The notes under the pieces were generated by a model. That model was given only the letters and a program-made list of their open reading frames with translations, was not told the origin of the DNA and searched no databases. From a bacterium (GTDB taxonomy: Bacteria > Joyebacterota > Joyebacteria > Joyebacterales > Joyebacteraceae): 64,000 nt of DNA. The DNA lies in contig JALGZD010000211.1 of the NCBI GenBank assembly GCA_025782395.1, positions 1 to 64,000 on the forward strand, read 5' to 3'. Positions within the stretch are counted from its first letter, which is position 1; each line of letters starts with the position of its first letter. Of this stretch, positions 19,237 to 29,500 are shown one piece after another. A program made the position numbers and the translations under genes.

Positions 19237-20297
19237 GCCTGCTCAACGATCCAGAAGTGATTGCTGCTGGTGATCCGGGAGGGATGCGGGCGCACCTGGA
19301 GGGTTTTTCCAGTCAACTGCGGAAGGCCGCTGGAATCGGAGAGAGCTGCGCCATCTCACGAAGCGGCAGTGGGATCTCGTCTGTTGCAGTGCTCGGCATG
19401 GGCGGTTCCGCCATCGGAGGGGAGTTCGCTCAAGGGTACCTCTACGATAGACTGCGCGTACCGATCCAGGTAGTCAGGAACTACTGTCTCCCGGCTTACG
19501 TAGGTCCGGACACACTGGTCATTACGTCGAGCTACTCAGGCAACACTGAGGAGACCCTCGCGAGCTACTCGGAAGCCGTGTCGAGAGGTGCGAAGCCGAT
19601 CTGCTTTACCACAGGCGGTGAGCTGGCTCGCAGGGCCAATGAGGCCGGGCACGACGTCGTCACCATCCCGCCGGGGCTTCCTCCAAGGGCAGCGCTCGGC
19701 TACAGCCTTGTGCCGCTGCTCAGGATCCTCGGGAGGCTGGGTCTCGCGCCCGATCCGATCTCGGAGATCGATGAGGGAATCGAGATGGCGGCGAAGCTGG
19801 CCGATGAGTACGGCATGGCCGGGGATTTGGACAGCAATCCCGCGAAGGACCTTGCGGAGTGGTTGCACGGGTACGTACCTGTGATCTACGGATCGGTTCC
19901 GTGGACATCGGTGATCGCGACGAGGTGGTGCGGGCAGTTCTCAGAGAATTCCAAGGTCGTAGCTCATGCGAACGAACTGCCGGAGATGAACCACAACGAG
20001 ATCGTCGGTTGGGGTGCTCACAGTCCGCTGACGGAGATGGCGCGGGTCGTGTTCCTGTGCGACAGCGAGGATCACACGCGGGTGGCGAGGCGGATCGAGA
20101 TCACCAGAGAGTCCATTGCCTCAACCGGGGCTGAGGTTCGCTCGTTCGGGAGCAGGGGAGCGTCACGACTGGCAAGACTGCTTTCACTGGTCATTCTCGG
20201 TGATTTCGCGAGCCTCTACCTGGCTGTTCTGAGCGGAGCAGATCCGACGCCCGTTCGGCCGATAGACAAGCTGAAGGCAGCGCTGGCCGAGAGCTAG
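19233..20297 (+). CDS. Bifunctional phosphoglucose/phosphomannose isomerase
   Basis: 354-residue SIS-fold isomerase of the bacterial/archaeal bifunctional PGI/PMI type. Blocks seen are LGMGGSAIGGEF, SSYSGNTEETLASY, a middle ATRWCGQFSENSK, and ELPEMNHNEIVGW with the catalytic residues, plus the C-terminal RPIDKLKAAL. It interconverts glucose-6-P or mannose-6-P with fructose-6-P. It overlaps ptsI (ATGA), so sugar taken up as the 6-phosphate enters glycolysis directly. Mannose use would fit, but the substrate is inference. Confidence 0.9.
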   Translation: MSLLNDPEVIAAGDPGGMRAHLEGFSSQLRKAAGIGESCAISRSGSGISSVAVLGMGGSAIGGEFAQGYLYDRLRVPIQVVRNYCLPAYVGPDTLVITSSYSGNTEETLASYSEAVSRGAKPICFTTGGELARRANEAGHDVVTIPPGLPPRAALGYSLVPLLRILGRLGLAPDPISEIDEGIEMAAKLADEYGMAGDLDSNPAKDLAEWLHGYVPVIYGSVPWTSVIATRWCGQFSENSKVVAHANELPEMNHNEIVGWGAHSPLTEMARVVFLCDSEDHTRVARRIEITRESIASTGAEVRSFGSRGASRLARLLSLVILGDFASLYLAVLSGADPTPVRPIDKLKAALAES

Positions 20298-20360
20298 CCA
20301 ACGAGATGTCACTCTGCCCGGCGTGGTGTTGCGGCAGGGTGCGGCACGAAAGGAATCTAC

Positions 20361-21344
20361 ATGAAGGCGATCATCCCGGCCGCCGGGATCGGTACGAGAC
20401 TGAGACCACACACCCACACGGTTCCAAAGGCGCTCGTACAGGTGGCTGGCAAACCAATACTGGGGCACATTCTGGACGAGATCATCGGGATCGGCGTGGT
20501 GGAGGTGGTGCTTGTAACAGGCTACATGGGCGAGAGAATCCAGGAGTATGTGAGGAGTGCCTACCCGGGTCTAAGTGTCCGCTACATCCATCAGGAGGAG
20601 CGGAAGGGGCTGGGACATGCTATCTACATGGCGCGTGAGTGCACGAGCGATGAACCGAGCCTGATAGTTCTGGGCGACACGATTGTGACAGCGGACTTCT
20701 CGAGTCTGGTCAATGGAGATCGAACGCTCATTGGCGTCAAGGAGGTGGACAACCCCAGCCTGTTCGGCGTTGTCGAGGTTGACGGTCGGATAGTGACGAG
20801 CATGGTCGAGAAACCCGACGTTCCGCGCAGCAATCTGGCCATCGTGGGTCTCTACTACATCGCGAACACACCTCTTCTCATGGAGTGCCTTACAGAGATC
20901 GTTGACCGTGACCTGAGGACAAAGGGAGAGTACCAGCTGACGGACGCCCTCAGGATGATGCTCGACCGGGGGGAAGAGATGGGGACGTTCCTGGTCGAGG
21001 GTTGGTACGACTGCGGACGGCCGGAAACGCTCCTTGAAACGAACAGGTTTCTGCTCTCGCGTTCCGGGGGGAACGGAGCGGAGCGAGAGGGGGCTATACT
21101 GATTCAGCCTGTGTCCGTAGACGAGAGCGCAGTGATAGAGCACTCCATCGTTGGTCCGTATGTCTCGGTGGCTGCGGGAGCCATCATCAGGGAATCGATC
21201 ATCCGCGACAGCATCTTGAACGCAAATGCGCTTGTTGAGAAGAGCGTTCTGCGGGAGTCGCTGATCGGTGAGGGCGCCGTGGTTAAGGGACACTACAGGA
21301 GGTTCAACGTCGGCGACTCATCGGAGATAGATATCGGCTCCTAG
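20361..21344 (+). CDS. NDP-sugar pyrophosphorylase-like nucleotidyltransferase
   Basis: 327-residue sugar-phosphate nucleotidyltransferase. The N-terminal signature is [19 protein letters not shown] (residues 7-25), with LGDTIV and TDALRMML as later conserved blocks. The C-terminal part (about 240-327) looks like a left-handed beta-helix. It resembles RmlA/GalU/GlmU-type enzymes that make NDP-hexoses, but the nucleotide and sugar cannot be fixed. It follows the phosphosugar isomerase by 63 bp and precedes metK. Confidence 0.85.
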   Translation: MKAIIPAAGIGTRLRPHTHTVPKALVQVAGKPILGHILDEIIGIGVVEVVLVTGYMGERIQEYVRSAYPGLSVRYIHQEERKGLGHAIYMARECTSDEPSLIVLGDTIVTADFSSLVNGDRTLIGVKEVDNPSLFGVVEVDGRIVTSMVEKPDVPRSNLAIVGLYYIANTPLLMECLTEIVDRDLRTKGEYQLTDALRMMLDRGEEMGTFLVEGWYDCGRPETLLETNRFLLSRSGGNGAEREGAILIQPVSVDESAVIEHSIVGPYVSVAAGAIIRESIIRDSILNANALVEKSVLRESLIGEGAVVKGHYRRFNVGDSSEIDIGS

Positions 21345-21424
21345 AGAGGGGTGACACGGACGTCAAGCCGGCAGCGAGCTGCCCCGTGGCTGCGGGTCAA
21401 AGCGAATCGGGAATGGAGGATCAC

Positions 21425-22561
21425 TTGAACAAACATCTATTTACATCGGAGTCGGTCACGGAGGGGCATCCCGACAAGGTTGCTGATCAGATATCGGATG
21501 CGATACTCGACGCGATCCTCGCGGATGATCCGGTGGGACGTGTCGCGTGTGAGACGCTCGTGACTACAGGGCTGGCGTTTGTCTCTGGTGAGATAAATAC
21601 GGAAGCCTATGCAGACGTGCCGGCGATCATCCGTGAGACGATAAGGGAGATCGGCTACACGGATGCCAAGTATGGTTTCGACGCCGAGACGTGCGCTGTC
21701 GTGACGGCGATAGACAAGCAGTCGCCCGATATCGCCAGGGGTGTCGACACGGGAGGGGCCGGTGACCAGGGGATGATGTTCGGGTACGCGACGGTGGAGA
21801 CCGAGGATTACATGCCGGTGCCGATCCACCTAGCACACGCGTTGGCCCGCAGGCTGGCGAGGGTGCGAAAGGACGGGGAGATGGACTACCTCGGTCCGGA
21901 CGGCAAGACGCAGGTGACGGTGGAGTATGAGAACCACCGCCCGGTTCGCATCGATACGGTTGTCGTCGCGGCACAGCACGCTGAGGGTTGTGACATGAAA
22001 GAGCTCACGGAGGAGATCCGGGCAAAGGTTGTGGACCCCGTTCTGCCTGCCGAGCTTCTCCACGGTGCCGAATACAAGCTCCTGGTGAATCCGACGGGCG
22101 CCTTCGTCAAGGGCGGTCCACACGCCGACTGCGGCCTGACGGGCAGGAAGATAATCGTGGATACGTACGGCGGGGTTGGGAGTCACGGGGGAGGGTGCTT
22201 CTCCGGCAAGGATCCAACGAAGGTAGATCGTTCAGCCTCGTATGCTGCACGCCATATGGCGAAGAACCTGGTGGCGGCGGGTCTCGCCAAGCGCTGTGAG
22301 ATCCAGCTGGCCTACGCGATCGGTAAGAAGAAACCTGTCTCCGTGATGATTGACTCATTCAAGACAGGTCTCGTGCCGGACGAGGAGCTTAACGAACTCG
22401 TCGTGAAGCACTTTGATCTTACTCCGGGGGCCATAATCGAACGTCTGGATCTGAGAAGGCCGATCTACAAGAAAACGGCGGCGTATGGGCACTTCGGCCG
22501 ACGCGAGCCTGAATTCACATGGGAACGGCTCGACATGGTCGACGAACTGAAACAGGGATGA
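21425..22561 (+). CDS. metK: S-adenosylmethionine synthetase
   Basis: 378-residue MetK, making SAM from ATP and methionine. Blocks are [34 protein letters not shown], and [25 protein letters not shown]-type region near residue 245. TTG at 21425 follows GGAGGA (21415-21420) and gives the usual [10 protein letters not shown] start; ATG 21413 and an earlier in-frame start at 21386 are possible. Followed by ahcY, so SAM making and recycling are paired. No SAM riboswitch was recognised upstream. Confidence 0.96.
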   Translation: MNKHLFTSESVTEGHPDKVADQISDAILDAILADDPVGRVACETLVTTGLAFVSGEINTEAYADVPAIIRETIREIGYTDAKYGFDAETCAVVTAIDKQSPDIARGVDTGGAGDQGMMFGYATVETEDYMPVPIHLAHALARRLARVRKDGEMDYLGPDGKTQVTVEYENHRPVRIDTVVVAAQHAEGCDMKELTEEIRAKVVDPVLPAELLHGAEYKLLVNPTGAFVKGGPHADCGLTGRKIIVDTYGGVGSHGGGCFSGKDPTKVDRSASYAARHMAKNLVAAGLAKRCEIQLAYAIGKKKPVSVMIDSFKTGLVPDEELNELVVKHFDLTPGAIIERLDLRRPIYKKTAAYGHFGRREPEFTWERLDMVDELKQG

Positions 22562-22579
22562 AATTCCTCGGGAGGCCTC

Positions 22580-23833
22580 ATGCGGCACGATATCGCAGAC
22601 ATTGACCTTGCCCGGAAGGGGCGAGACAGGACCGAGTGGGCGGCGCAGACGATGCCGGTTCTCAGAAGCATCCGGGAACGCTTCGCCAAGGAGCGGCCGC
22701 TTGAGGGACGCGTTGTGGGCGCGTGTCTTCACGTGACCACGGAGACCGCGAATCTGATGATCGCCTTGGCAGCGGGTGGGGCGGAGGTGTGGCTGACCGC
22801 TTCAAATCCGCTCAGCACGCAGGACGATGTTGCCGCCCATCTGGTGAAGGACCATGGGATGCCGGTCTTCGCGGTTCGCGGAGAGGACAACGACCGGTAC
22901 TACAGCCACATCCGCGCGATCCTCCATGCCTCCCCGACGATAACGCTGGACGATGGTGCAGATCTCATTTCTACGATTCATGAGGAGAGAGACGATCTGA
23001 TTCCGGGTCTCATCGGGAGCATGGAGGAGACGACGACGGGTGTGATCCGTCTGAAGGCCATGGAGAAGGACGGCAAGCTCCGGGTTCCGGTCATCGCAGT
23101 GAACGACGCCGACACGAAGCACATGTTTGACAACAGATACGGAACGGGCCAGAGCACGATTGACGGGATTCTGCGAGCCACCAACGCGCTGATTGCGGGA
23201 TCGACATTCGTGGTGGCGGGCTACGGATGGTGCGGGCGTGGGCTCGCCAACAGGGCACGCGGGATGGGGGCCAGCGTGATAATTACCGAGGTGGATCCAC
23301 TCAAGGCGCTGGAGGCCGTGATGGACGGTTTCCGTGTGATGCCGATGGATCAGGCGGCCCCGCTGGGTGATATCTTCGTTACGTTGACCGGCGATATCCG
23401 TGTTCTGACGGTCCGGCACTTTGAGGCGATGAAGGATGGAGTCTTGATTGCCAACTCGGGGCACTTCGATGTCGAGATCGACAAGGAGGCTCTCGTCGCT
23501 CTGGCGAGCGAGACAGGTCATCCAAGGGAGTCCGTCGATACCTACATGATCAAAGGGAAGCGTATCAACCTCCTGGGGGAGGGTCGCCTTGTGAACCTGT
23601 CAGCTGCGGAGGGACACCCAGCGGCTGTCATGGACATGAGTTTTGCCAATCAGGCTCTCTGCTGCGAGTATCTGGCCAAACTGGATGATAGGCTGAAGGC
23701 AGGCGTCTACCGAGTGCCGGCCGAGATCGACGCGGATGTGTCGCGACTCAAGCTCGCCTCGATGGGAACCGAGATCGACACGCTGACCGCCGAGCAGAGA
23801 GAGTATCTGGCTTCGTGGAAGCTCGGCACGTAA
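22580..23833 (+). CDS. ahcY: Adenosylhomocysteinase
   Basis: 417-residue S-adenosylhomocysteine hydrolase, cleaving SAH to adenosine and homocysteine. The NAD-binding block is [19 protein letters not shown], and other hallmarks are [12 protein letters not shown], the [14 protein letters not shown] stretch, and [15 protein letters not shown]. Length suits the bacterial/archaeal short form lacking the larger insertion of other bacteria. It lies 18 bp after metK. A strong hairpin follows. Confidence 0.95.
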   Translation: MRHDIADIDLARKGRDRTEWAAQTMPVLRSIRERFAKERPLEGRVVGACLHVTTETANLMIALAAGGAEVWLTASNPLSTQDDVAAHLVKDHGMPVFAVRGEDNDRYYSHIRAILHASPTITLDDGADLISTIHEERDDLIPGLIGSMEETTTGVIRLKAMEKDGKLRVPVIAVNDADTKHMFDNRYGTGQSTIDGILRATNALIAGSTFVVAGYGWCGRGLANRARGMGASVIITEVDPLKALEAVMDGFRVMPMDQAAPLGDIFVTLTGDIRVLTVRHFEAMKDGVLIANSGHFDVEIDKEALVALASETGHPRESVDTYMIKGKRINLLGEGRLVNLSAAEGHPAAVMDMSFANQALCCEYLAKLDDRLKAGVYRVPAEIDADVSRLKLASMGTEIDTLTAEQREYLASWKLGT

Positions 23834-23866
23834 GCCGGTCAGGTATTGTGAAGCGACAACGATGCA

Positions 23867-23893
23867 TCGGGCGGGCAGCCTTTTCCCGCCCGA
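23867..23893. terminator. Hairpin terminator between ahcY and lptG (convergent)
   Basis: Perfect 9-bp stem TCGGGCGGG (23867-23875) and CCCGCCCGA (23885-23893), 9-base loop. On the + strand CGCGCTTTTCT follows, which fits rho-independent termination of ahcY. It sits between converging genes and may serve both. Confidence 0.65.
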
Positions 23894-23924
23894 CGCGCTT
23901 TTCTACCGCTGCTGTCGCTCAGAG

Positions 23925-25001
23925 CTACTTTGGGGCTCGCGCGGCTATCCACAACCCAATGCCTGCGAAGAGGATGTTCGCACTCCAGGCGGCGAGCAAG
24001 GGATGGAGCACACCCCGGCCGCCGAGAACCTGGGCAACCCGAATAAGACCGTAGTAAAGAAACGAGGTGGAGAGGGCAAGGGTGAATGCAAGGGCGAAAC
24101 CGGTTCTTCGGCTTCCCATTGCCAACGGCGCACCGATGAGAGTCATGATGAATGTGACAAAGGGGAACGCGATCTTCAGATTCAGTGCCACCCGGAGCGC
24201 GCGCGGATCGTTTCCGGTTGCCTGCAGCTTTGCGATATAGTCTCTCAGCTCAAAAAACCCACGCTCTTCGGGTTCCAGATCGCGACGCACGAGGTCGTCC
24301 GGCGTGGGTTCAGAATACGAGAGCACATACGTATCAAACGGATCTGTCTGTTCGCCGGTCGCCGTGAATGTCCGTAGCCTCCCGGATGAGAGGACCCAGT
24401 GATCGGTCTCCCATCTCGCGGACTCGGCGTCGATCCGCATCGTAGGTCGCAGGTTATCATCGAACTCCTCGACGGTGACATCTTCCATGAGCCGGCGGCG
24501 TGTGTTGTAGCGTCTGGTCAAAAGCATGCTGCCGTCCGGCCGCACATAGATGAGATCCACCCGAGTCGTGGGGTCGCTCCTGCTTCTTTTGATGTAGTCG
24601 TCTTCAATGGCGATCCGGTGTCGCGTGGCAGGCGGCAGAATCGTCTCGCCCATCACCATCGTGACAAGGCTGACCAGGAGCGCAAGACCCAGGACCGGAG
24701 AGAGGATTTTCCTCAGGCTCAGCCCCGCGCCTTTCATGGCGATCAGCTCATTCGAGCGTGCCATGCCGCCGACGGAAAGGAGAGTTGCGAGAAGCACGGC
24801 GACAGGCGCGGTCAGAACGAAGATGAGTGGAGTTGAGTAGAAGTAGTACAAGAAGACGATCCTGAGCGGAACGCGATTGTCAATGAAGGTATGCGCGTGG
24901 TCGAAGAGATCGACAAGGACATAGATGACCACAAAAGACGCAAAGACAAGAACCAGTGGCTTCAGAACCCTGCGGCAGATATAGGCGCGGAGTATTCTCA
25001 C
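23925..25001 (-). CDS. lptG: LPS export permease, LptG-like (YjgQ/YjgP family)
   Basis: 358-residue YjgP/YjgQ-family permease with the usual six-helix layout: N-terminal helices, a periplasmic beta-rich domain in the middle, then C-terminal helices. With LptF and the LptB ATPase it extracts LPS from the inner membrane. The start is GTG at 25001, VRILRAYICRRVLKPL, overlapping the stop of lptF by four bases (GTGA). Further upstream in-frame sequence is not conserved. F versus G is assigned only by gene order. Confidence 0.88.
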   Translation of the reverse strand: MRILRAYICRRVLKPLVLVFASFVVIYVLVDLFDHAHTFIDNRVPLRIVFLYYFYSTPLIFVLTAPVAVLLATLLSVGGMARSNELIAMKGAGLSLRKILSPVLGLALLVSLVTMVMGETILPPATRHRIAIEDDYIKRSRSDPTTRVDLIYVRPDGSMLLTRRYNTRRRLMEDVTVEEFDDNLRPTMRIDAESARWETDHWVLSSGRLRTFTATGEQTDPFDTYVLSYSEPTPDDLVRRDLEPEERGFFELRDYIAKLQATGNDPRALRVALNLKIAFPFVTFIMTLIGAPLAMGSRRTGFALAFTLALSTSFLYYGLIRVAQVLGGRGVLHPLLAAWSANILFAGIGLWIAARAPK

Positions 25002-26347
25002 TTGGCGTTGCTCCGGCTTGGAACCGGCACTCTGACAATGAAATCGACGATTCTCGTGATGGGTGCAGCGCGCCACTCGAGACACGTTGAGAACGTAAGG
25101 AAGAGCCCTATTGCGCCGAAGAACAGGTTCGGTGCCCACATCGCAAGTGCGGGGTCGACATAGCCCCGATCCCCAAGCTGTTCCCCACCCATCAGGAAGA
25201 GATAGTACACAAGAAAGACCAGGATGCCTATCCCTGCTCCGATACCGATTCCCCCTCGGCGGCTTCTGAGGCCGAGTGGAGCACCAAGGAGAACGAAAAC
25301 CATGCACGAGAAGGGTATCGATAGTTTCTTGTGGAACTCAACGTCCAATCGCCTCGCCTTCTTGGAGCTGCCTGCGATGCCTCTGAGTTCCCCTTGCGCT
25401 TTGCGCATGAGCTCTGAGCGCGCATCCCGAAGCTCGCGGTTGGATTGAAACTCGATCTCTCCACGGCTCATCGCCAGCAGGTCGTCCGTGTGTGACGAGA
25501 GGAGAGACCGAAGATCGTCGATCCCCGTGGCGGCTTCAGCCCGGTTGGCATCTCTGCGAGATGCGAGTTCAGCAACGGAGAGTTCCCGGTCGCCTCGTCT
25601 GCTACGCTCACTTCTGATCAGGGAACTTCCGCCCTGCGCTATGTTTATGACGTGCTTGTCGAATAGCAGGCGATGGAATTTCGTCGGGTCATCAGCATCC
25701 GCCTCCAGGATTTCGCCGTTCAGGAGTTCCACGCGGAGGACATCATTGGCGCTATCCATGCTCAGCACGCCGCTCTCTGCGACGATTGTCTGAGGCGGTT
25801 CGTCAGCGGAAACGCGGTGTATCTTCACCGAGAACACTTCAGAGGTTTCGGAATCCATGCTATCGATGAAGACGCTGTAGCCGCCGGGCAGTTCGGTCAG
25901 GACGCGGGGCTCGATCGTAGCAAGTGGCTTGATGTGGTGGATGTCGACGAGGAGGCCCTTGAGGCGGTAGTTGGCTGCCGGCAGCAAACGGTCGCCGAAT
26001 TCAAACAGACCAAACGTAATCAAGAGAGCAGCAAACAGCACGGGAAGCATGAGTGAGAAGACATTGACGCCGGACGCCTTGGCGGCCGTTATCTCGTTGT
26101 CTCCGGCGAGTCGGCCGAATGCCGTCAGGACCGCCACCATGACGGCCATCGGCACGGCGAGAAGCGTCATCCACGCGAGACTCAAACCGAAGGCTTCCAA
26201 TACAAAGAGCCCCGGTACGCCCTTCGCGATGAAGAGATTGAGGTAATCGACCAGGAAGTCCATCGAGAGGACGAAATAGAAGATAGCAAGTCCAGCAGAA
26301 GCAGGGATGAGATGCTGGCGAAGCACGTAGCGCGCGAGGATACTCAT
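24998..26347 (-). CDS. lptF: LPS export permease, LptF-like (YjgP/YjgQ family)
   Basis: 449-residue YjgP/YjgQ-family permease. Beginning MSILARYVLRQHLIPAS, it shows N-terminal helices (residues about 15-120), a long periplasmic domain and C-terminal helices with SIPFSCMVFVLLGAPLGLRSRR, the motif also seen in LptG. It is longer than typical LptF because of extra sequence around residues 210-330. The start at 26347 follows GGAGCAGGCAAAGG; an in-frame ATG 21 codons earlier is less likely. First gene of the pair. Confidence 0.9.
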   Translation of the reverse strand: MSILARYVLRQHLIPASAGLAIFYFVLSMDFLVDYLNLFIAKGVPGLFVLEAFGLSLAWMTLLAVPMAVMVAVLTAFGRLAGDNEITAAKASGVNVFSLMLPVLFAALLITFGLFEFGDRLLPAANYRLKGLLVDIHHIKPLATIEPRVLTELPGGYSVFIDSMDSETSEVFSVKIHRVSADEPPQTIVAESGVLSMDSANDVLRVELLNGEILEADADDPTKFHRLLFDKHVINIAQGGSSLIRSERSRRGDRELSVAELASRRDANRAEAATGIDDLRSLLSSHTDDLLAMSRGEIEFQSNRELRDARSELMRKAQGELRGIAGSSKKARRLDVEFHKKLSIPFSCMVFVLLGAPLGLRSRRGGIGIGAGIGILVFLVYYLFLMGGEQLGDRGYVDPALAMWAPNLFFGAIGLFLTFSTCLEWRAAPITRIVDFIVRVPVPSRSNAK

Positions 26348-26534
26348 ACCTTTGCCTGCTCCGGGCCAATCGTGACAAGGATGCAATTCACTAGCTGACT
26401 GCGAGAACAAGATATACTACTATTCCGGAACGGGCCGCAACATGATTGTGGTCTGTCAAAAGAGAGGAGGGCCGAAGACATGGAGTCCTCCTGTTGGTGG
26501 GTACGTGTGTTCAGCGTGTGTTACATGGAGCAAG
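26348..26534. other. Divergent intergenic region lptF / sprA
   Basis: The 187 bp between the two starts should hold promoters for both. On the + strand a TATACT at 26413-26418 looks like a -10 without a convincing -35. On the minus strand no clear promoter was identified. Upstream in-frame start of sprA at 26442 lies here and is considered less likely than 26535. Confidence 0.3.
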
Positions 26535-29500
26535 ATGATACGCGGATCTCTCGGTGTGTTCCGACATACCTCGAAGAATGAAGGGCCTTCCGATCTGTCG
26601 GAGCCCGGATCATCCGCCGTACGCGTGCCCAGCCGCGGTTGGGCTGTTTCCGCGCGGTTTCTGGTTCTGACGCTCATTCTCCTCGGGGTCTTCACCCAGT
26701 TTGAGAGCGTTGTCCGTGCCGACTCGGGTTCTCCGGAGCGGGAGGACACGGTCGCTGTGGTGCCGGGGGTGCCGCCGGCTGACACGCTTGCTCTCACGCC
26801 GGCTGACACGCTTGCTCTCACGCCGGCTGACACGCTTGCTCTCACGCCGGCTGACACGCTTGCTCTCACGCCGGCTGACACGCTTGCTCCCGCTCCGGCT
26901 GACACGCTTGCTCCCGCTCCGGCTGACACGTTTGTTTCCGCTCTGCCTGAGACACTTGCGCAGGCGCTACGTGACAGCACGGTTCCGCCCGATCCCTTCG
27001 CAATAGGCTTGTCGCTCGAGCCGGAGACCAAGGGCGAGTTCGCCCGTCCCTGGAGCTACAAACCGCGCGTCCCTCTCTTCGAATCAACCGTTGTGGCGGC
27101 GGCTCTGCCGAAGTTCGTGCTGACGGGCGTACCACTAAGGAACACCCTCCACGTCGATCTCGAGACGGGATTGGTCTGGGTCGAGTCGCGAAGCGGTGAC
27201 GTCCTGGCCTTCCCGGCCTACGCAGCTCCGCTTGATGAGTTCCAGGGTCAGGTTGGGAAGCGTTCGGTGAAGGCAGCCTGGCTGGCCGCGGTGCACAGGG
27301 AGCTTGCCGCGTCGAGAGAAAGACAGGCGGGCGGTCTCCTGGATATTGACATTCCGATGCCACTCCCTGGGCCTTTCGTCAAGGCGATCGGACCCGGCGC
27401 CAATCTTAAGGTGCGCGGGAGCGAACGGATCACATTCGGAGGACAGACGAGCTATACGGTGGAGGCACTGGAATCGGAATCGGGACCGGCGTCGCGGTGG
27501 CCTCAGCTGGACATGGAGCAGCAGTTGACCGTCAACCTTGAAGGGACGATCGGGCGCAAGATCCACGTCTACGTCGACCACAGAAGCGGTGGAGATACTT
27601 TCGGGGGAGGGAAGGCAAACCAGATACGGGTTCACTACGACGGCGATGAGGATGAAATACTCCAGAAGATCGAGCTGGGCGAGGTCAACCTGTCGTTGCC
27701 CGGAACGGAGTTCGTGAGCTACAGCGGGCATCACGAAGGGCTCTTCGGAGCGAAGATGACCGCAAGGGTCGGCAAGCTGGATCTCGTCTTGATCGCCAGC
27801 AAGGAGGAAGGCGAGTCTGCTGGAGCGGGTTTCACAGGGAGTTCGGAATCCGATTCCCTCCATATCGATGACATCTCATACAAGGCCAGGAGCTTCTTCG
27901 CTGTGGATGGTGACGTCCTCAAGTACTCCAACAGCGAGTTCTCTATTCAGGAGATTCACGTCTACGTGGATGACCGGAATGGCTCGAACAACATCGAGAC
28001 GGGTGCCGCGCCCGGCCGCACATATCTGGACGATCCCGTCGACGGATTGCCTCCTTCGGGCGGCCCGAGCCAGCGCGGGGACTTCGACGAGCTGATTGAG
28101 CTTGAAGACTATCTCTTCGATTACCAGAGCGGTGTTATTGAGTTTGTGAGACCCGTTTCGACAACTGGGGTGCTTGCCGTGAGCTACGTTCGCTTCGACG
28201 GCTATACAGTTGGGGGTGTGGACGGCGACAGTCTCCGACTGAAAATGCTCAAGAGAGAGGAACGCGTGGGTGGCACGGATTGGGAGCCGATCCAACGCTA
28301 CGAGCTGAAGCACATCTATGATCTTGGAGCCGACACCATCCCCGAAGAGGGTTTTGAGCTTACCATCAAGAAGCGAGCATCATCAGGAGAGGACCCTGAA
28401 TCGGAGAACGGTGTGCCGTTCATCGAGATCCTGGGACTCGACACGCATGGCCTGGGCGCAGATGCTGATCCTGACGGTGTGGTCGATCTGGAGTGGATAG
28501 ATTTCGAGAAGGGTTACCTGGTCTTCCCGCATCTCACGCCGTTCTGTCCGGACTACGACACGACGGCTTTCTACTATCCGGAAGGCGGAGGCCCCGACGC
28601 TATCTATGTGGCGGACGAGCTGGAAGAAAAGAACTGCAGCGTCTATTCGAAGGAGAGTTTCAGCGCTGACGATGACATCTACTACATCGAAGTGTCCTAC
28701 AACCGTCCGCAGACGACGTTCTATCTCGGACACATCAATATCATCGAGAACAGCGAGGTTGTTCGACTCAACGGCGTCCGGCTCACGCGCGGCATTGACT
28801 ATACGATCTACTATCCGGCAGGTCAGTTGACACTCCTTACGGAGGAAGCGAAGGAGCTGGACGCCAAGATAGCAGTGGACTACGACTACAAGCCGTTCGG
28901 CATCGGCGGAGAGAAGACCCTGCTGGGGACGCGTGCTGTCTACAACTGGCAGCAGAACATCAGCGTCGGCTCGACTTGGATGTACCAGAGCAAGGGGACG
29001 CCGGACGATCAGCCGAGACTGGGTGAGGAACCGTCCCGCACGGTGGTGGGCGATGTCAACCTCAGCGCGGAGTTCAGGCCCGAGCTCATGACCAGGATCG
29101 CGGACGCGGTCCCGTTCATCGACACGGATACGGAATCCTCGCTCAAGATCGCAGCAGAGGTCGCGGTCTCGATTCCGGAACCCAACACGAAAGGGTTCGT
29201 TGCCATCGACGACATGGAAGGAACCGAGAATGTGAGCCGGCTGGGTGTGACCAGGCGTCTGTGGGTTCCCTCAAGTGTTCCCGTTGAGCCGATGGGAATT
29301 TCTGCGGCGGACCGGGTGAACGTCGACTGGTTCAACCCGGACCGGAAGGTACGTGAAGGCGATCTTCATCCGGACCTCCCGTCCCAGGAGGCCAACGACA
29401 CGCACACGGTGCTTGAGATCGACCACGACACGACAGGATCGTCGTCCTGGGCCGGTCTGATGCGGCTTCTGGCGAAGACCGGCAATGACTACTCGAAGTA

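Noticed and set aside
21345-21424. Possible SAM or SAH riboswitch before metK
   Set aside because: The 80-bp gap is short and I could not recognise any conserved SAM/SAH riboswitch core; a covariance-model search would decide.
26442-26534. Upstream ATG of sprA at 26442
   Set aside because: The added 31 residues are not signal-like and have no good ribosome binding site; ATG 26535 has GGAG four bases upstream and leaves a normal signal segment.
26778-26969. 24-bp units in sprA considered as CRISPR or insertion element
   Set aside because: They are in-frame coding repeats without spacers.
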